A stretch of DNA of 8,890 nt. Source: DASQDN01 sp035630195 (GTDB taxonomy: Bacteria > Acidobacteriota > Terriglobia > Bryobacterales > Bryobacteraceae). Where the stretch lies: contig DASQLD010000381.1 of the NCBI GenBank assembly GCA_035630195.1, positions 1 through 8,890 of the forward strand. The letters run 5' to 3'. The position numbers and the translations under genes are program-made. The notes beneath the pieces are model-generated. The model did not search any database and had not been told where the DNA came from. It was given only the letters and a program-made list of their open reading frames with translations. This document shows positions 1-7,055 of this stretch, piece by piece (the stretch's first letter is position 1; every line of letters begins with the position of its first letter).

Positions 1-980
1 TCGATCAGGCCGCGAACGAATCGCAGGTACTGCGGCAGGAGTTCTTTTGAATCATCCATGATGAAGACGGGCTTCACGTACAGCTTTACGCCGCCTTTAT
101 AGTCAGCCTGGTACAGATCCAGCGGAGCCTTCGAAGGGATGTAGAAGAGGGTGGTGTATTCGAGACTGCCTTCCGCTCTGGTGTGGAACCAGAAGAGCGG
201 ATCTTTCCAGTCCCCTGAGATCGACTTATACAGTTCCTTGTAGTCGTTGTCCGTTAGTTCGGATTTGGGTCGACGCCAGAGCGCGCTCGCGGCATTGACC
301 TGTTCAGTCATACGCTTCTTTTCTGATTTCTTTTCCGTTTCGTCCGACTCGCTCTTGTCATAAGTGAGGAAGATCGGAAAAGCGATGTGGTTCGAGTACT
401 TCTTTACAATCTGCTGCAGACGCCAACTGTTCGCGTACTGTTTGCCTTCTTCGTTGAGGTGAAGAAGAACAGTCGTACCAGCGACGGGGCGTTCGGCGGG
501 TTCGATACTAAAGCCTGTCTTGCCGTCGCTGGTCCAGCGCCAGGCTTCCGTTTCGCCCGCCTTGCGGGATACGACTTCGACACGGTCCGCAACCATGAAA
601 CAGCTATAGAAGCCGACCCCGAACTGGCCGATGAGGTTCGAATCTTTCTTCACGTCGCCCGAGAGTTGAGACAGGAAGTTTTTCGTTCCTGAGCGGGCGA
701 TGGTGCCGAGGTTCGAGGAGAGGTCTTCCTCGTTCATGCCGACGCCCGTGTCGCTGACCGTCAGCGCGTTGTTTTCCTCATCGAGTTCAAGATCAATTCT
801 CGGTTCGAACGGCAGCGCTTTGAAAGCGTCGTCGGCGAGCGTTAGGTAGCGAAGCTTGTCAAGTGCGTCGGACGAGTTCGAGATGAGCTCGCGCAAGAAG
901 ATCTCGGAGTGTGAGTAGAGAGAGTGGACGATCAGCTGAAGCAGCTCACTCACTTCGGTCTGAAATTCACGTTGCGGCAT
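1..980 (-). CDS. htpG: Molecular chaperone HtpG (Hsp90), N-terminal part, cut by window edge
   Basis: Cytosolic ATP-dependent chaperone of the Hsp90 family, which remodels client proteins with DnaK. About 326 residues are visible, roughly half of a typical HtpG, so the 3' end lies outside the window. The N-terminal GHKL ATPase domain is clear. FLRELISNSSDALDKLR at residues 29-44 supplies the catalytic Glu31 and Mg-binding Asn35. SDTGVGM at 76-82 carries the adenine-contacting Asp77. LGTIARSGT at 91-99 and IGQFGVGFYS at 117-126 form the ATP lid and glycine loop. The later part (PLFWFHTRAEGSLEYTTLFYIPSKAP) is the start of the middle domain. The start is the ATG at 980 (MPQREFQTEV), which matches where family members begin. 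No clear Shine-Dalgarno sequence precedes it. The leader is A-rich with a small hairpin just upstream. Recognition is by family motifs and is secure. Confidence 0.97.
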   Translation of the reverse strand, partial: MPQREFQTEVSELLQLIVHSLYSHSEIFLRELISNSSDALDKLRYLTLADDAFKALPFEPRIDLELDEENNALTVSDTGVGMNEEDLSSNLGTIARSGTKNFLSQLSGDVKKDSNLIGQFGVGFYSCFMVADRVEVVSRKAGETEAWRWTSDGKTGFSIEPAERPVAGTTVLLHLNEEGKQYANSWRLQQIVKKYSNHIAFPIFLTYDKSESDETEKKSEKKRMTEQVNAASALWRRPKSELTDNDYKELYKSISGDWKDPLFWFHTRAEGSLEYTTLFYIPSKAPLDLYQADYKGGVKLYVKPVFIMDDSKELLPQYLRFVRGLI

Positions 981-997
981 ATATGTTGTTGTATTGT

Positions 998-1013
998 TCC
1001 CGAGAAATCGGGA
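998..1013 (-). promoter_or_regulatory. Short perfect hairpin in the htpG 5' leader
   Basis: TCCCGA (998-1003) and TCGGGA (1008-1013) form a perfect 6-bp stem with a 4-base loop, 18-33 bases upstream of the htpG start. On the htpG transcript the loop is UUUC. It is followed by an unstructured A-rich stretch up to the ATG. It could affect transcript stability or initiation, but no CIRCE operator or heat-shock sigma promoter was recognised. A possible -10 element (TAAAAT on the minus strand, 1024-1029) lies just upstream, without a convincing -35 box. The functional role is inference. Confidence 0.3.
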
Positions 1014-1793
1014 GGGTTTAGCTATTTTACCGTGGCTCCAGAGGAGCGATCAGTGCGATCACAGCCTGACCGTTGCGGCATCCCAGCCTGTTCCTGGAGG
1101 AGAGCCAATCGAGGAATTGTTGGCGAAGATGAGCATCCTTGGGAACGCCAAGCTTCGGGTACCTCGACGCCGCGGTCGTTGCGATAGCCCTTCGCTACCA
1201 TGCAGAGACTTTCACGGCGAATCGGAGGACATCCGACGAATGGTTGCGACATCGGAGTTGACCTTGCTGTTGTCCCCCTTCCGCCTTCCGAAAGCCAGCG
1301 GAGGTTCCGAGCGGTCGTCGCAAAGCCGGAAGTTGGCCGGAAATGGCGTTCGAGGAGATTACCGAGCCGATGCGCCCTCGATGGTGCAGGAGTTTCTGAC
1401 GGCAGTGGCCAGTTCCCATGGTCGCCTAGTCCAGAAGCGAGCCTCACAGGCGCTTTCGTTTCGTCGTCGTAACGGGAAACGGTGCCTTTTGGGGTCAGCA
1501 ACATACAGGGTTACCGAGTGCTCCACCGCGAGAGAACGGGGATGGTACATAGGCGCGCACGAAGCGCGATCATAGTGCGGCAAACGTCGATGGAATTCGC
1601 CAGCAGTGGCACCTGCACGCCGTCACGCACAGGTGGACATCAGAAACATCCCCGTACACATTAGTCGCCGTGTTGCCGCCCTGCTGCCGGAGCTTGGTTA
1701 GCAGATCCGATTCGTCGCGAATGGCCCGCCCTCATGATCAGTTTTCGTATGGAATGGCAGATTTGCGGCTTGCGCTGCATGCGACACTGAAAT
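1014..1793. other. Long stretch without a convincing gene
   Basis: Nearly 780 bases separate htpG from the alkB-like gene, and the two are divergently oriented, so promoters for both should lie here. Several open frames of 60-190 codons occur on both strands. They overlap one another, are arginine- and serine-rich, and show no recognisable domain, hydrophobic core or ribosome binding site. This is what GC-rich non-coding DNA yields by chance. A short plus-strand frame ending at the TAG near 1701 (tail HISRRVAALLPELG) looks slightly protein-like, but it is preceded by a stop and cannot be assigned. No tRNA or repeat family was recognised. It may be relic DNA. Confidence 0.5.
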
Positions 1794-2417
1794 GTGGCGC
1801 AGCTCACGCTGTTTGAGTCGAGCGACTGGATCCTCCATGACGATGAACGCGGGTATATTGCGTATACGCCTCGATTTATCGATGCGGCCACCGCGGCCGT
1901 GTGGTTTGCCGAGTTGCGAGTCGGGGTGAGCTGGCGTGAGATGCGGCGGGAGATGTACGACCGCGAGGTTAACGTGCCGCGACTCATCGGCCACTACTGG
2001 GTCGATCCACCTGGCAGCGACACTCCGCCTGCGATTCTCGCTGCGGCGGCGCGGGTGAGAACCCACCTGAGCGTACCCTTCAACGCCGTCGGCCTGAACC
2101 TGTATCGTGACGGACGCGACAGCGTCGCCCCTCACAACGACCACCTCTACGAACTTCGCGAAGGGTTTCCGATTGCGCTCGTGTCGCTTGGCGCTACACG
2201 CCGCATGACAATCCGCGCGAACACCGCACCACGTCGCACGACGCAAATCGATTTGGAGCCCGGCAGCCTGTTGGTCATGGATTACGTGACGCAGCTCCAT
2301 TACACGCACGGCGTGCCGAAGACACACGAACCCGTCGGCGAGCGAATCAGCTTGGCCTTTCGCGTCAAGCCAGACCGGAGCACGTCGGACAAGGGCCGAA
2401 ATGCCCGCTACAAATAG
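1794..2417 (+). CDS. alkB: AlkB-like 2-oxoglutarate/Fe(II)-dependent dioxygenase
   Basis: Probable DNA/RNA alkylation-repair enzyme that uses Fe(II), 2-oxoglutarate and O2 to demethylate damaged bases such as 1-methyladenine and 3-methylcytosine oxidatively. The 207 residues are full length for a compact ALKBH2/3-like protein. Motifs: FNAVGLNLYRDGRDS (96-110) is the substrate-side strand typical of AlkB. The iron ligands are H114 and D116 (PHNDH) and distal H172 (HYTHGVPK). The 2-oxoglutarate-binding arginines R184 and R190 sit in ERISLAFR with the family's usual spacing. LEPGSLLVM (154-162) is the conserved strand before the distal histidine. The GTG at 1794 is the first possible start, because an in-frame TGA lies at 1788-1790. 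The ribosome binding site is weak. The 3' end overlaps the DUF72 gene, so the two are probably cotranscribed. The substrate cannot be told from sequence. Confidence 0.93.
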   Translation: MAQLTLFESSDWILHDDERGYIAYTPRFIDAATAAVWFAELRVGVSWREMRREMYDREVNVPRLIGHYWVDPPGSDTPPAILAAAARVRTHLSVPFNAVGLNLYRDGRDSVAPHNDHLYELREGFPIALVSLGATRRMTIRANTAPRRTTQIDLEPGSLLVMDYVTQLHYTHGVPKTHEPVGERISLAFRVKPDRSTSDKGRNARYK

Positions 2418-3210
2418 CTGCTGTTTTGTGAAACGGCGCTTCCATATCGGCACCGCGGGATGGGCGGTTCCAATCAAGTCGGCCGAGCGGTGCCCGGGCG
2501 TTGGAACACACCTCCAGCGCTACGCTCGCGTACTCCGCTGCGCCGAGATCAATACGACTTTTCATCGTCCACATGAGGAAGCGACGTACCAGAGATGGGC
2601 GCGATCAACAGGTCCCTCGTTCCGCTTCGCCGCCAAGGTGCCGCGGCTCATCACACACGAATTGCGCTTACAAGGTACGGCGGCAGTGCTCGATCGATTT
2701 CTTGGCGAGACGCGCGCCCTTGGGCCGAAGCGGGGCCCCCTGCTCGTTCAGCTGCCACCGTCTCTCGAGTTCGATGCGCGCATCGCCGGCCGCTTCTTCG
2801 AGTTGCTGCGGCGACGATCGTCTGATTTCGTCGTCTGCGAGCCAAGGCATGCCAGTTGGTTCTCGACGGATGCGGAGGCGCTGCTGCAACAGTTTGAGGC
2901 CGCCCGGGTGGCTGCTGACCCGACGACGATTGTCGGGGCGGATCGGCCTGGCGGCTGGCAGGGCATCGTCTATTACCGGCTGCACGGCTCGCCGCGCAAG
3001 TACTGGTCCGCGTACGAACAGGCCTTTCTGGAGGAGATCGCCGACGCGATCCGGCGCACGCCGGCATCGACCGCCGTATGGTGCATCTTCGACAATACTG
3101 CGGGGGGAGCGGCGCTGGAGAACGCGTGGCACCTGTCGACTCTGTTGAACGGGAACCCCGATAAAGGAGCGGAACGTGGCCCGCAGTGCTCCGAGTCTCA
3201 AACCGGCTGA
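2401..3210 (+). CDS. DUF72 (YecE-like) family protein
   Basis: Full-length 269-residue member of the DUF72 family, which adopts a TIM-barrel-like fold. The biochemical role is not established, although members often sit near DNA-repair genes. Family signatures appear in order: FHIGTAGWAVP (14-24), YARVLRCAEINTTFHR (41-56), TYQRWARSTGPSFRFAAKVPRLITHE (62-87), PLLVQLPPSLEFD (113-125), VCEPRHASWF (145-154), YYRLHGSPRKYWS (191-203) and CIFDNTAGGAALENAWHLS (228-246). The ATG at 2401 lies inside the alkB reading frame and gives a 17-base overlap, which suggests an operon and translational coupling. The last 20 residues (after 249) are not conserved in the family and overlap the start of another short frame. 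The AlkB neighbour hints at a nucleic-acid maintenance context, but that is inference. Confidence 0.92.
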   Translation: MPATNSCCFVKRRFHIGTAGWAVPIKSAERCPGVGTHLQRYARVLRCAEINTTFHRPHEEATYQRWARSTGPSFRFAAKVPRLITHELRLQGTAAVLDRFLGETRALGPKRGPLLVQLPPSLEFDARIAGRFFELLRRRSSDFVVCEPRHASWFSTDAEALLQQFEAARVAADPTTIVGADRPGGWQGIVYYRLHGSPRKYWSAYEQAFLEEIADAIRRTPASTAVWCIFDNTAGGAALENAWHLSTLLNGNPDKGAERGPQCSESQTG

Positions 3211-3268
3211 TGAGGGCTGCATTCGTGCTGTGTGGTCGCGCGATATGAGAGTGGTAGCCCCCGGGTAG
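3176..3268 (+). pseudogene. Short frame with strong SD, possible stump of a third operon gene
   Basis: A GTG start at 3176 is preceded by AAAGGAG (3163-3169) at good spacing, the best Shine-Dalgarno sequence seen in this operon. The frame overlaps the end of the DUF72 gene by 35 bases and gives 30 residues (MARSAPSLKPADEGCIRAVW...) before a TAG at 3266-3268. The sequence past the stop looks non-coding. The simplest reading is that a third gene followed alkB and DUF72 and was cut off by a deletion or insertion near 3266. It could equally be a genuine leader-size peptide or chance. No family is recognisable from 30 residues. Confidence 0.3.
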
Positions 3269-3655
3269 TGACACCGCAAAAATGTGTTCGACCGAACCTC
3301 CTGCGCGGGATGAGCCCTTGAGCAGCGGAGGTTCCTAACGTGCTCGTTCGGTACAGTGGTCAAACGTCTTGTCGAGGAGATCCTGTTTTCTATGGTTCGA
3401 TGAGAAATTCATTCTGCCAAGTTGGGGCGAGAACCGTTCCGACGCTTCCGCGGTCCGCGATCAAAGCTCGTCCTGTTTAAGCCTTGCCGGGCAAAGACAA
3501 AGGTTCCTAGAGCGTCTGAATCTCCTTACCCCCTGCTGTCGCACAGCTAAAGCCGTGATTCGCAACTGGATTCAAGCCTGTGACATTTAGGAATCCCGGC
3601 TCGGAGATAAACCCCAACCAGATCAGAGCATTAGGTTGCCTTTCAAGCAAATTCT
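3269..3655. other. Non-coding spacer between the DUF72 gene and the left repeat
   Basis: No convincing gene was found. A plus-strand frame starting at TTG 3369 and ending at 3590 (73 residues) has no ribosome binding site and no recognisable domain. The stretch has lower GC than the neighbouring genes in places and contains one clear inverted repeat at 3294-3334. It may be debris from the event that truncated the frame ending at 3268. Confidence 0.45.
3294..3334. repeat. Inverted repeat downstream of the alkB-DUF72 operon
   Basis: GAACCTCC (3294-3301) and GGAGGTTC (3327-3334) are perfect complements around a 25-base centre, which itself can pair GGG with CCC. A smaller hairpin, GTTCG/CGAAC, overlaps the left arm at 3286-3297. 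No T-tract follows on either strand, so a classical intrinsic terminator is not supported. It could be a weak terminator, an mRNA-stabilising hairpin or the remnant of a mobile-element end. Confidence 0.4.
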
Positions 3656-3817
3656 ATTCGTACAGAAGTCGCATCCAAACTCCCTAATGATTGAAATACA
3701 AGTGGCTCCCCGGTATGGACTCGAACCACGAAGAAACGAGTTGTCTTGGAATCAGCAAGTTGCTGATTCACAATCGTCCACATCTCAGGAATCTCACGGA
3801 ACCGGCCGCATTCGTAC
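3656..3817 (-). repeat. Left direct repeat with tRNA-Asn-like 3' end (putative att site)
   Basis: This copy is collinear with 7188-7354. The best-conserved block is 3703-3742, with 2 mismatches in 40 bases against 7238-7277. A second block, 3777-3796, is identical to 7313-7332 (20 of 20). The outer edges carry ATTCGTAC motifs (3656-3663 and 3810-3817). Between the two blocks lies a perfect palindrome with 10-base arms GAATCAGCAA/TTGCTGATTC around one central G (3749-3769). In the right-hand copy this palindrome is imperfect. The layout resembles a recombinase core site with flanking arm-type sites. Confidence 0.6.
3703..3730 (-). other. tRNA 3' end fragment (tRNA-Asn-like), left copy
   Basis: Read on the minus strand, this is a T-arm with stem CGTGG/CCATA around the seven-base loop TTCGAGT. 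The acceptor strand CCGGGGA, discriminator G and encoded CCA follow. The last stem pair, C with A, is broken in this copy. A matching 5' acceptor strand (TCCCCGG) would fit bacterial tRNA-Asn, which commonly starts TCC and ends GGAGCCA. No 5' half, D-arm or anticodon arm precedes it, so it is not a functional tRNA gene. Confidence 0.6.
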
Positions 3818-3858
3818 GGCGTCACTTGCCATATTCGGTGCCAACCTTGATCTCAATA

Positions 3859-6321
3859 TCAGCCGGTTAGGTCGAGCAACGACGCGCTCGAAGGCTCTTC
3901 AACGGTGTACCCAATGGTGTCGTAGCCCCTCAGCCGCCGGTCGTACATCCTGGCCAGCATGACCACATTCGGGTCGATGTAATCGTACACCTGCACGACA
4001 CGCTTACCATCATGAAGCCGATGTAGCCGCCCGACGTATTGCTGAAGGGTACCCTTCCAAGAAATCGGCATCGCGAGAAATAGCGTATCCAGCCGTGCAT
4101 CATCGAAGCCCTCGCCAATGTAACTGCCGGTCGCAACGATCACTCGGGTCTCTGTTTCAGGGACTGCGGCCAACGCCTCGGCCGTCGTTCGGCGCTGTTT
4201 TTTGCCCATGCCGCCCTTGAGCACAAAAACGTGCTTGGCGAATCCCTCGACCGCGGCCGCGAAAAACTCAAGATGCTCTTTTCGTCCCGTGAGCAACAGC
4301 GGCGACCTGCCGGCTTTCAAGGCACTCCTCAAGTCTGCGGCGATCAAGGCGTTTCGTGCCGAATCCTTCACTAACGCGGCGTAGACATCCTGAATCGTCA
4401 GCTCTGTCATCTCGGCCCGCATCTGGAAATCGGTGTACCGCGGGATCACCTTGTGCTCGAAGGGCGTGGTCTCGGTCATGGTCCGCGCGCTCATGTTGAA
4501 GCGGGTCGGACCGCACTGCATATAGATGATCGGATGATGACCATCTTTGCGCGTCGGAGTAGCAGTGAGGCCGACCACGTATCTCGCTTTAACCTGCTTC
4601 ATCACCTGCTCGAAGGTAAAGGCCGAAATGTGGTGGCACTCATCCACGATTACCTGCCCGTATTCGGCAACGAAATCCTTCACTTCGTCCTTCCGATGAA
4701 GGCTTTGAATCACTGCGATGTCAATAAAACCGCTTCGATTCGATATTCCCCCGCCAATCTGGCCGAGGGAGTTTCGGGACAGCCCAAGAAACATCGTTAA
4801 TCGTTCATGCCATTGATCGAGTAATTGTTGCCGGTGTACCAAAATCAGCGTGTTCACCTTCCGCTTCGCGATCAGCCATGCGGCAACTGCTGTCTTGCCG
4901 AAAGCGGTGGGCGCGCAAAGGATTCCATCATCATGGTCGCTGATACCGGCGACAGCATCTTCTTGATAGGAGCGTAGGCTGCCTTGGAAGTTTGCCTCAA
5001 TCGAGATCCCGGTACAGCGTTCGTCGCGGAGATCAACTTTGATCTTGTGGTCCGTGAGCAGAGCCTTGGCCTCCGCTAGGCAGCCTCTCGGCAGAGCCAC
5101 ATGTTGAGCAAAGTCCTGACCGCAGGATATGATTCGAGGCTTGCCGAACGTTGAGAGGCGCATTGCTTGGGCCTTGTAGAATTCGGGGTTCTGGAACGCT
5201 GCCAGACGCAACAGGCGATTCAGCATCGCAGGCGGCAGGTTCTTCTTCTCGACATAGACAAGATTCGATCGCAGAATCTCGACGCGTTCGGGAAGCGGTC
5301 CTTCAATGGGCTGCGATATCCGCCGTTGGGAGGGCGGCATCGTCCACGGCTTGGCCTCATCGTCTTCGTCTGTCAGGCTGATCCTAACCCCGATTACGCT
5401 CCCAATGCGCATGGCTTCGTACACCAGCGCCTCGACGCAATCGGACGGCATCTTCTGAATGGCGGAGAGGAATCTCCACTGATCGGGATACGGCCGAAAA
5501 TCGGAATCGAGGAACACGCTGTTATCATTCTGGCGCGGGAGCCACTGCAGTGGCAGAGCGATGAGATTGCCAAAGCCGCCCTTTGGCATCGTGTCCTGGT
5601 TCGGGAAGAAGCGGTCGTAGGAGTCCATCCCGAGCTGGTGACGCCGATCCATGGTTCTGGTGAGGATCAGACTCCCGAGTTTGCGCGCGGTCGCCGCAGG
5701 GATGCCACGCTCGAAGAAAATCCAGATATGCCCACCGTTGCCCGAACGCGATCGTTCAACCGCCGCCGATACGCCCAGGTCACGGCAAGTTTTCAGGAAC
5801 GCCGCTGCGTCATCCTGCCAACTCTTCTTGTCGAAATCGACGGCCAGAAACCAGCAGGTTTCGTCCAGAAGCAAGGGATAGACACCGATCGTCTGCTTGC
5901 CTTCCAAATGCTGCCGAACGACGTCATCAGTCAGGGGCAGGAGTTTCCTGGTCTTCTGGTCCACCTTCTTTCGAATCGCCGCGTCAGCAGACAGGACCGC
6001 CTTCCAATCGCGGATCGAGGCAGGGACATAACCCCAGTCGCCGCTTTTAAACTGAGTGCGAACGGCATACACATCCTCTCGTCCTCGGAACAGACTACGA
6101 AACAGGGCGATCTTGGCGTCTTTGCTTAAGTATCCATCGACGGCAACATCGTCGAAACGCGGCTTGACCGGCACGGCTGGCGCCGCAGTCCTCGGCTGTG
6201 CTGGTATGACGATCCTGTTTTCGACGAGCAGCCGCCGGAGTGCGGCATTCTCCTCCTTAAGCCGCTGATAATCGGCGAGCATGGCTTCCAATTGGTTGCC
6301 ATCAGGATGCGGCTCCACCAT
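3859..6321 (-). CDS. TOTE-type archaeo-eukaryotic primase plus SF2 helicase fusion
   Basis: An 820-residue protein with the architecture of TOTE conflict-system proteins, usually annotated only as a DEAD/DEAH helicase. Residues 8-38 form a leucine-rich coiled coil. Residues about 65-290 form an archaeo-eukaryotic primase domain: KIALFRSLFRGREDVYA (70-86), metal-binding D162 and D164 in AVDFD, SRSGNGGHIW (191-200) with catalytic-type H198, and DSYDRFFPNQDT (233-244) followed by KGGFGNLIALPLQ. A linker (366-415) with AAFQNPEFYKAQAMRLSTFG is characteristic. The helicase follows: Walker A APTAFGKT (470-477), DECH box (560-563), TATPTR (586-591), motif V GSYIGEGFD (732-740) and motif VI QYVGRLHR (761-768). 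No nuclease domain is fused. The ATG at 6321 has GAGG 8 bases upstream and is the only start after the upstream stop. It is last in a minus-strand series behind a broken toxin-antitoxin pair. A role in defence or mobile-element conflict is inferred. Confidence 0.93.
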   Translation of the reverse strand: MVEPHPDGNQLEAMLADYQRLKEENAALRRLLVENRIVIPAQPRTAAPAVPVKPRFDDVAVDGYLSKDAKIALFRSLFRGREDVYAVRTQFKSGDWGYVPASIRDWKAVLSADAAIRKKVDQKTRKLLPLTDDVVRQHLEGKQTIGVYPLLLDETCWFLAVDFDKKSWQDDAAAFLKTCRDLGVSAAVERSRSGNGGHIWIFFERGIPAATARKLGSLILTRTMDRRHQLGMDSYDRFFPNQDTMPKGGFGNLIALPLQWLPRQNDNSVFLDSDFRPYPDQWRFLSAIQKMPSDCVEALVYEAMRIGSVIGVRISLTDEDDEAKPWTMPPSQRRISQPIEGPLPERVEILRSNLVYVEKKNLPPAMLNRLLRLAAFQNPEFYKAQAMRLSTFGKPRIISCGQDFAQHVALPRGCLAEAKALLTDHKIKVDLRDERCTGISIEANFQGSLRSYQEDAVAGISDHDDGILCAPTAFGKTAVAAWLIAKRKVNTLILVHRQQLLDQWHERLTMFLGLSRNSLGQIGGGISNRSGFIDIAVIQSLHRKDEVKDFVAEYGQVIVDECHHISAFTFEQVMKQVKARYVVGLTATPTRKDGHHPIIYMQCGPTRFNMSARTMTETTPFEHKVIPRYTDFQMRAEMTELTIQDVYAALVKDSARNALIAADLRSALKAGRSPLLLTGRKEHLEFFAAAVEGFAKHVFVLKGGMGKKQRRTTAEALAAVPETETRVIVATGSYIGEGFDDARLDTLFLAMPISWKGTLQQYVGRLHRLHDGKRVVQVYDYIDPNVVMLARMYDRRLRGYDTIGYTVEEPSSASLLDLTG

Positions 6322-6400
6322 ATACTCAACCTCAGCTCCATCCTCCCACTCTTCATCATGAGCTCAAACAGCTGCGGACGGAGTTGAGCACGGCTGGCGC

Positions 6401-6800
6401 CTACTTCGGGTGCGACATGACGATCAGACCGGGCACTCCGAGATAGTCGACGCGATTGTGCGTGATCAACGGTGCGTCGTATAACACGGCAGTAGCGGCA
6501 ATCCACGCGTCGGCACATTCGATGCGCCTCCCCGCCGCCTGAGCTGCCACGGTCACGTCAGCCGCGGCAGACCGTGATCCGGGCTTGACGTACAACCATG
6601 TATCGCGGCAAGTGCACATGCAGCCAATGCAGGCGCTGTACGTTCCAGTTGCGCTAAATCGCCCAGCGTTCCAGCTCGGCGACGGTCATAAACGAGATGA
6701 GGGGAATGCGCCGCGCGAGTTCCGGATCGTACCGGTTTCCAATAGAGTGATTCTTGAACAGAAACGAGACGACATCTGTATCTACAACAACACGGCTCAT
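6401..6800 (-). pseudogene. vapC: VapC-like PIN-domain toxin, broken by stop and frameshift
   Basis: Remnant of a PIN-domain ribonuclease toxin of a type II toxin-antitoxin pair. Reading starts at ATG 6800 with MSRVVVDTDVVSFLFKNHS, where D7 is the first catalytic acid. It continues through MTVAELERWAI (E42) to an in-frame TAG at 6654-6656 (codon 49). The same frame then continues with RNWNVQRLHWLHVH before a frameshift. The C-terminal part is open in another frame to the stop at 6401, reading DVTVAAQAAGRRIECADAWI, then AATAVLYDAPLITHNRVDYLGVPGL, which holds the conserved PIN acids. All pieces align in order with a normal PIN toxin of about 130 residues. The start overlaps the upstream gene's stop as ATGA, the usual coupling in such pairs. 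The toxin is therefore probably inactive, unless the lesions are sequencing errors. The stop lies 79 bases before the primase-helicase start. Confidence 0.85.
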
Positions 6801-7030
6801 GCCGCCGGATCAGTCAGCACGTGGCCTCGCCATTCGTGGAGTGTCGCGAGAAAATCCTCGATCGACTCCTCTTCGGGTCAGAAATCGCCTCGTAGCAGCC
6901 TCACATCAGCGATCGGGCCCGTGCCCTGCTCTGCGGTTAATGGGTCGATCGACGGATGACCTGTTGCCGAGTAAGGGCCGGCTTGGTCGTCCCTCGACTG
7001 ATCACGATCTTGTCTGTTAGGTTCTGCCAT
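6797..7030 (-). pseudogene. Antitoxin-like partner of the PIN toxin, interrupted by TGA
   Basis: A small 77-codon gene immediately upstream of the PIN toxin, sharing an ATGA overlap with it. Its ATG at 7030 is preceded by a purine run (GAGAGAG), a plausible ribosome binding site. The first 50 residues (MAEPNRQDRDQSRDD...) are hydrophilic. The frame is interrupted by TGA at 6878-6880 (codon 51) in the context RGDF-stop-PEEESIEDFLATLHEWR, and then stays open to the normal stop at 6797. A Trp codon at the TGA would restore a continuous acidic C-terminal helix of the kind that binds PIN toxins. A single TGG-to-TGA change is therefore the simplest explanation. The antitoxin role comes from position, size and coupling, not from a recognised DNA-binding domain. 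Confidence 0.65.
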
Positions 7031-7055
7031 TGCTACTCTCTCTCTTCTGTCCTGG

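Noticed and set aside
994..1575. Plus-strand frame of 193 codons, with a 160-codon minus-strand frame over the same bases
   Set aside because: The composition is rich in Arg and Ser, with no domain, hydrophobic core or ribosome binding site. The two frames compete for the same bases, so neither is supported.
1698..2477. Minus-strand frame of 259 codons over the alkB-like gene
   Set aside because: The plus-strand AlkB protein has intact iron and 2-oxoglutarate ligands, so the opposite frame is a shadow.
3294..3334. Intrinsic terminator for the alkB-DUF72 operon
   Set aside because: The inverted repeat is real, but the centre is long and no T-tract follows on either strand, so it is listed only as a repeat.
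3703..3790. Complete tRNA gene at the left repeat
   Set aside because: Only the T-arm, acceptor 3' strand and CCA are present. There is no complementary 5' strand or anticodon arm within tRNA length.
3643..3825. Short minus-strand proteins containing RFFVVRVHTGEP here and RFFVVRIHAGEP at 6878-7285, possible integrase tails
   Set aside because: The shared peptide is a translation of the tRNA 3' end and its flank. No catalytic integrase residues are present in either frame.
5167..6129. Open plus-strand frame of 320 codons antisense to the primase-helicase gene
   Set aside because: It lies wholly opposite a gene with strong domain evidence, shows no recognisable domain, and is a common by-product of GC-rich coding sequence.
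6878..6880. TGA read as selenocysteine or tryptophan (recoding) in the antitoxin-like gene
   Set aside because: The adjacent toxin gene also carries a TAG and a frameshift, so general decay is the simpler explanation. No recoding structure was recognised.
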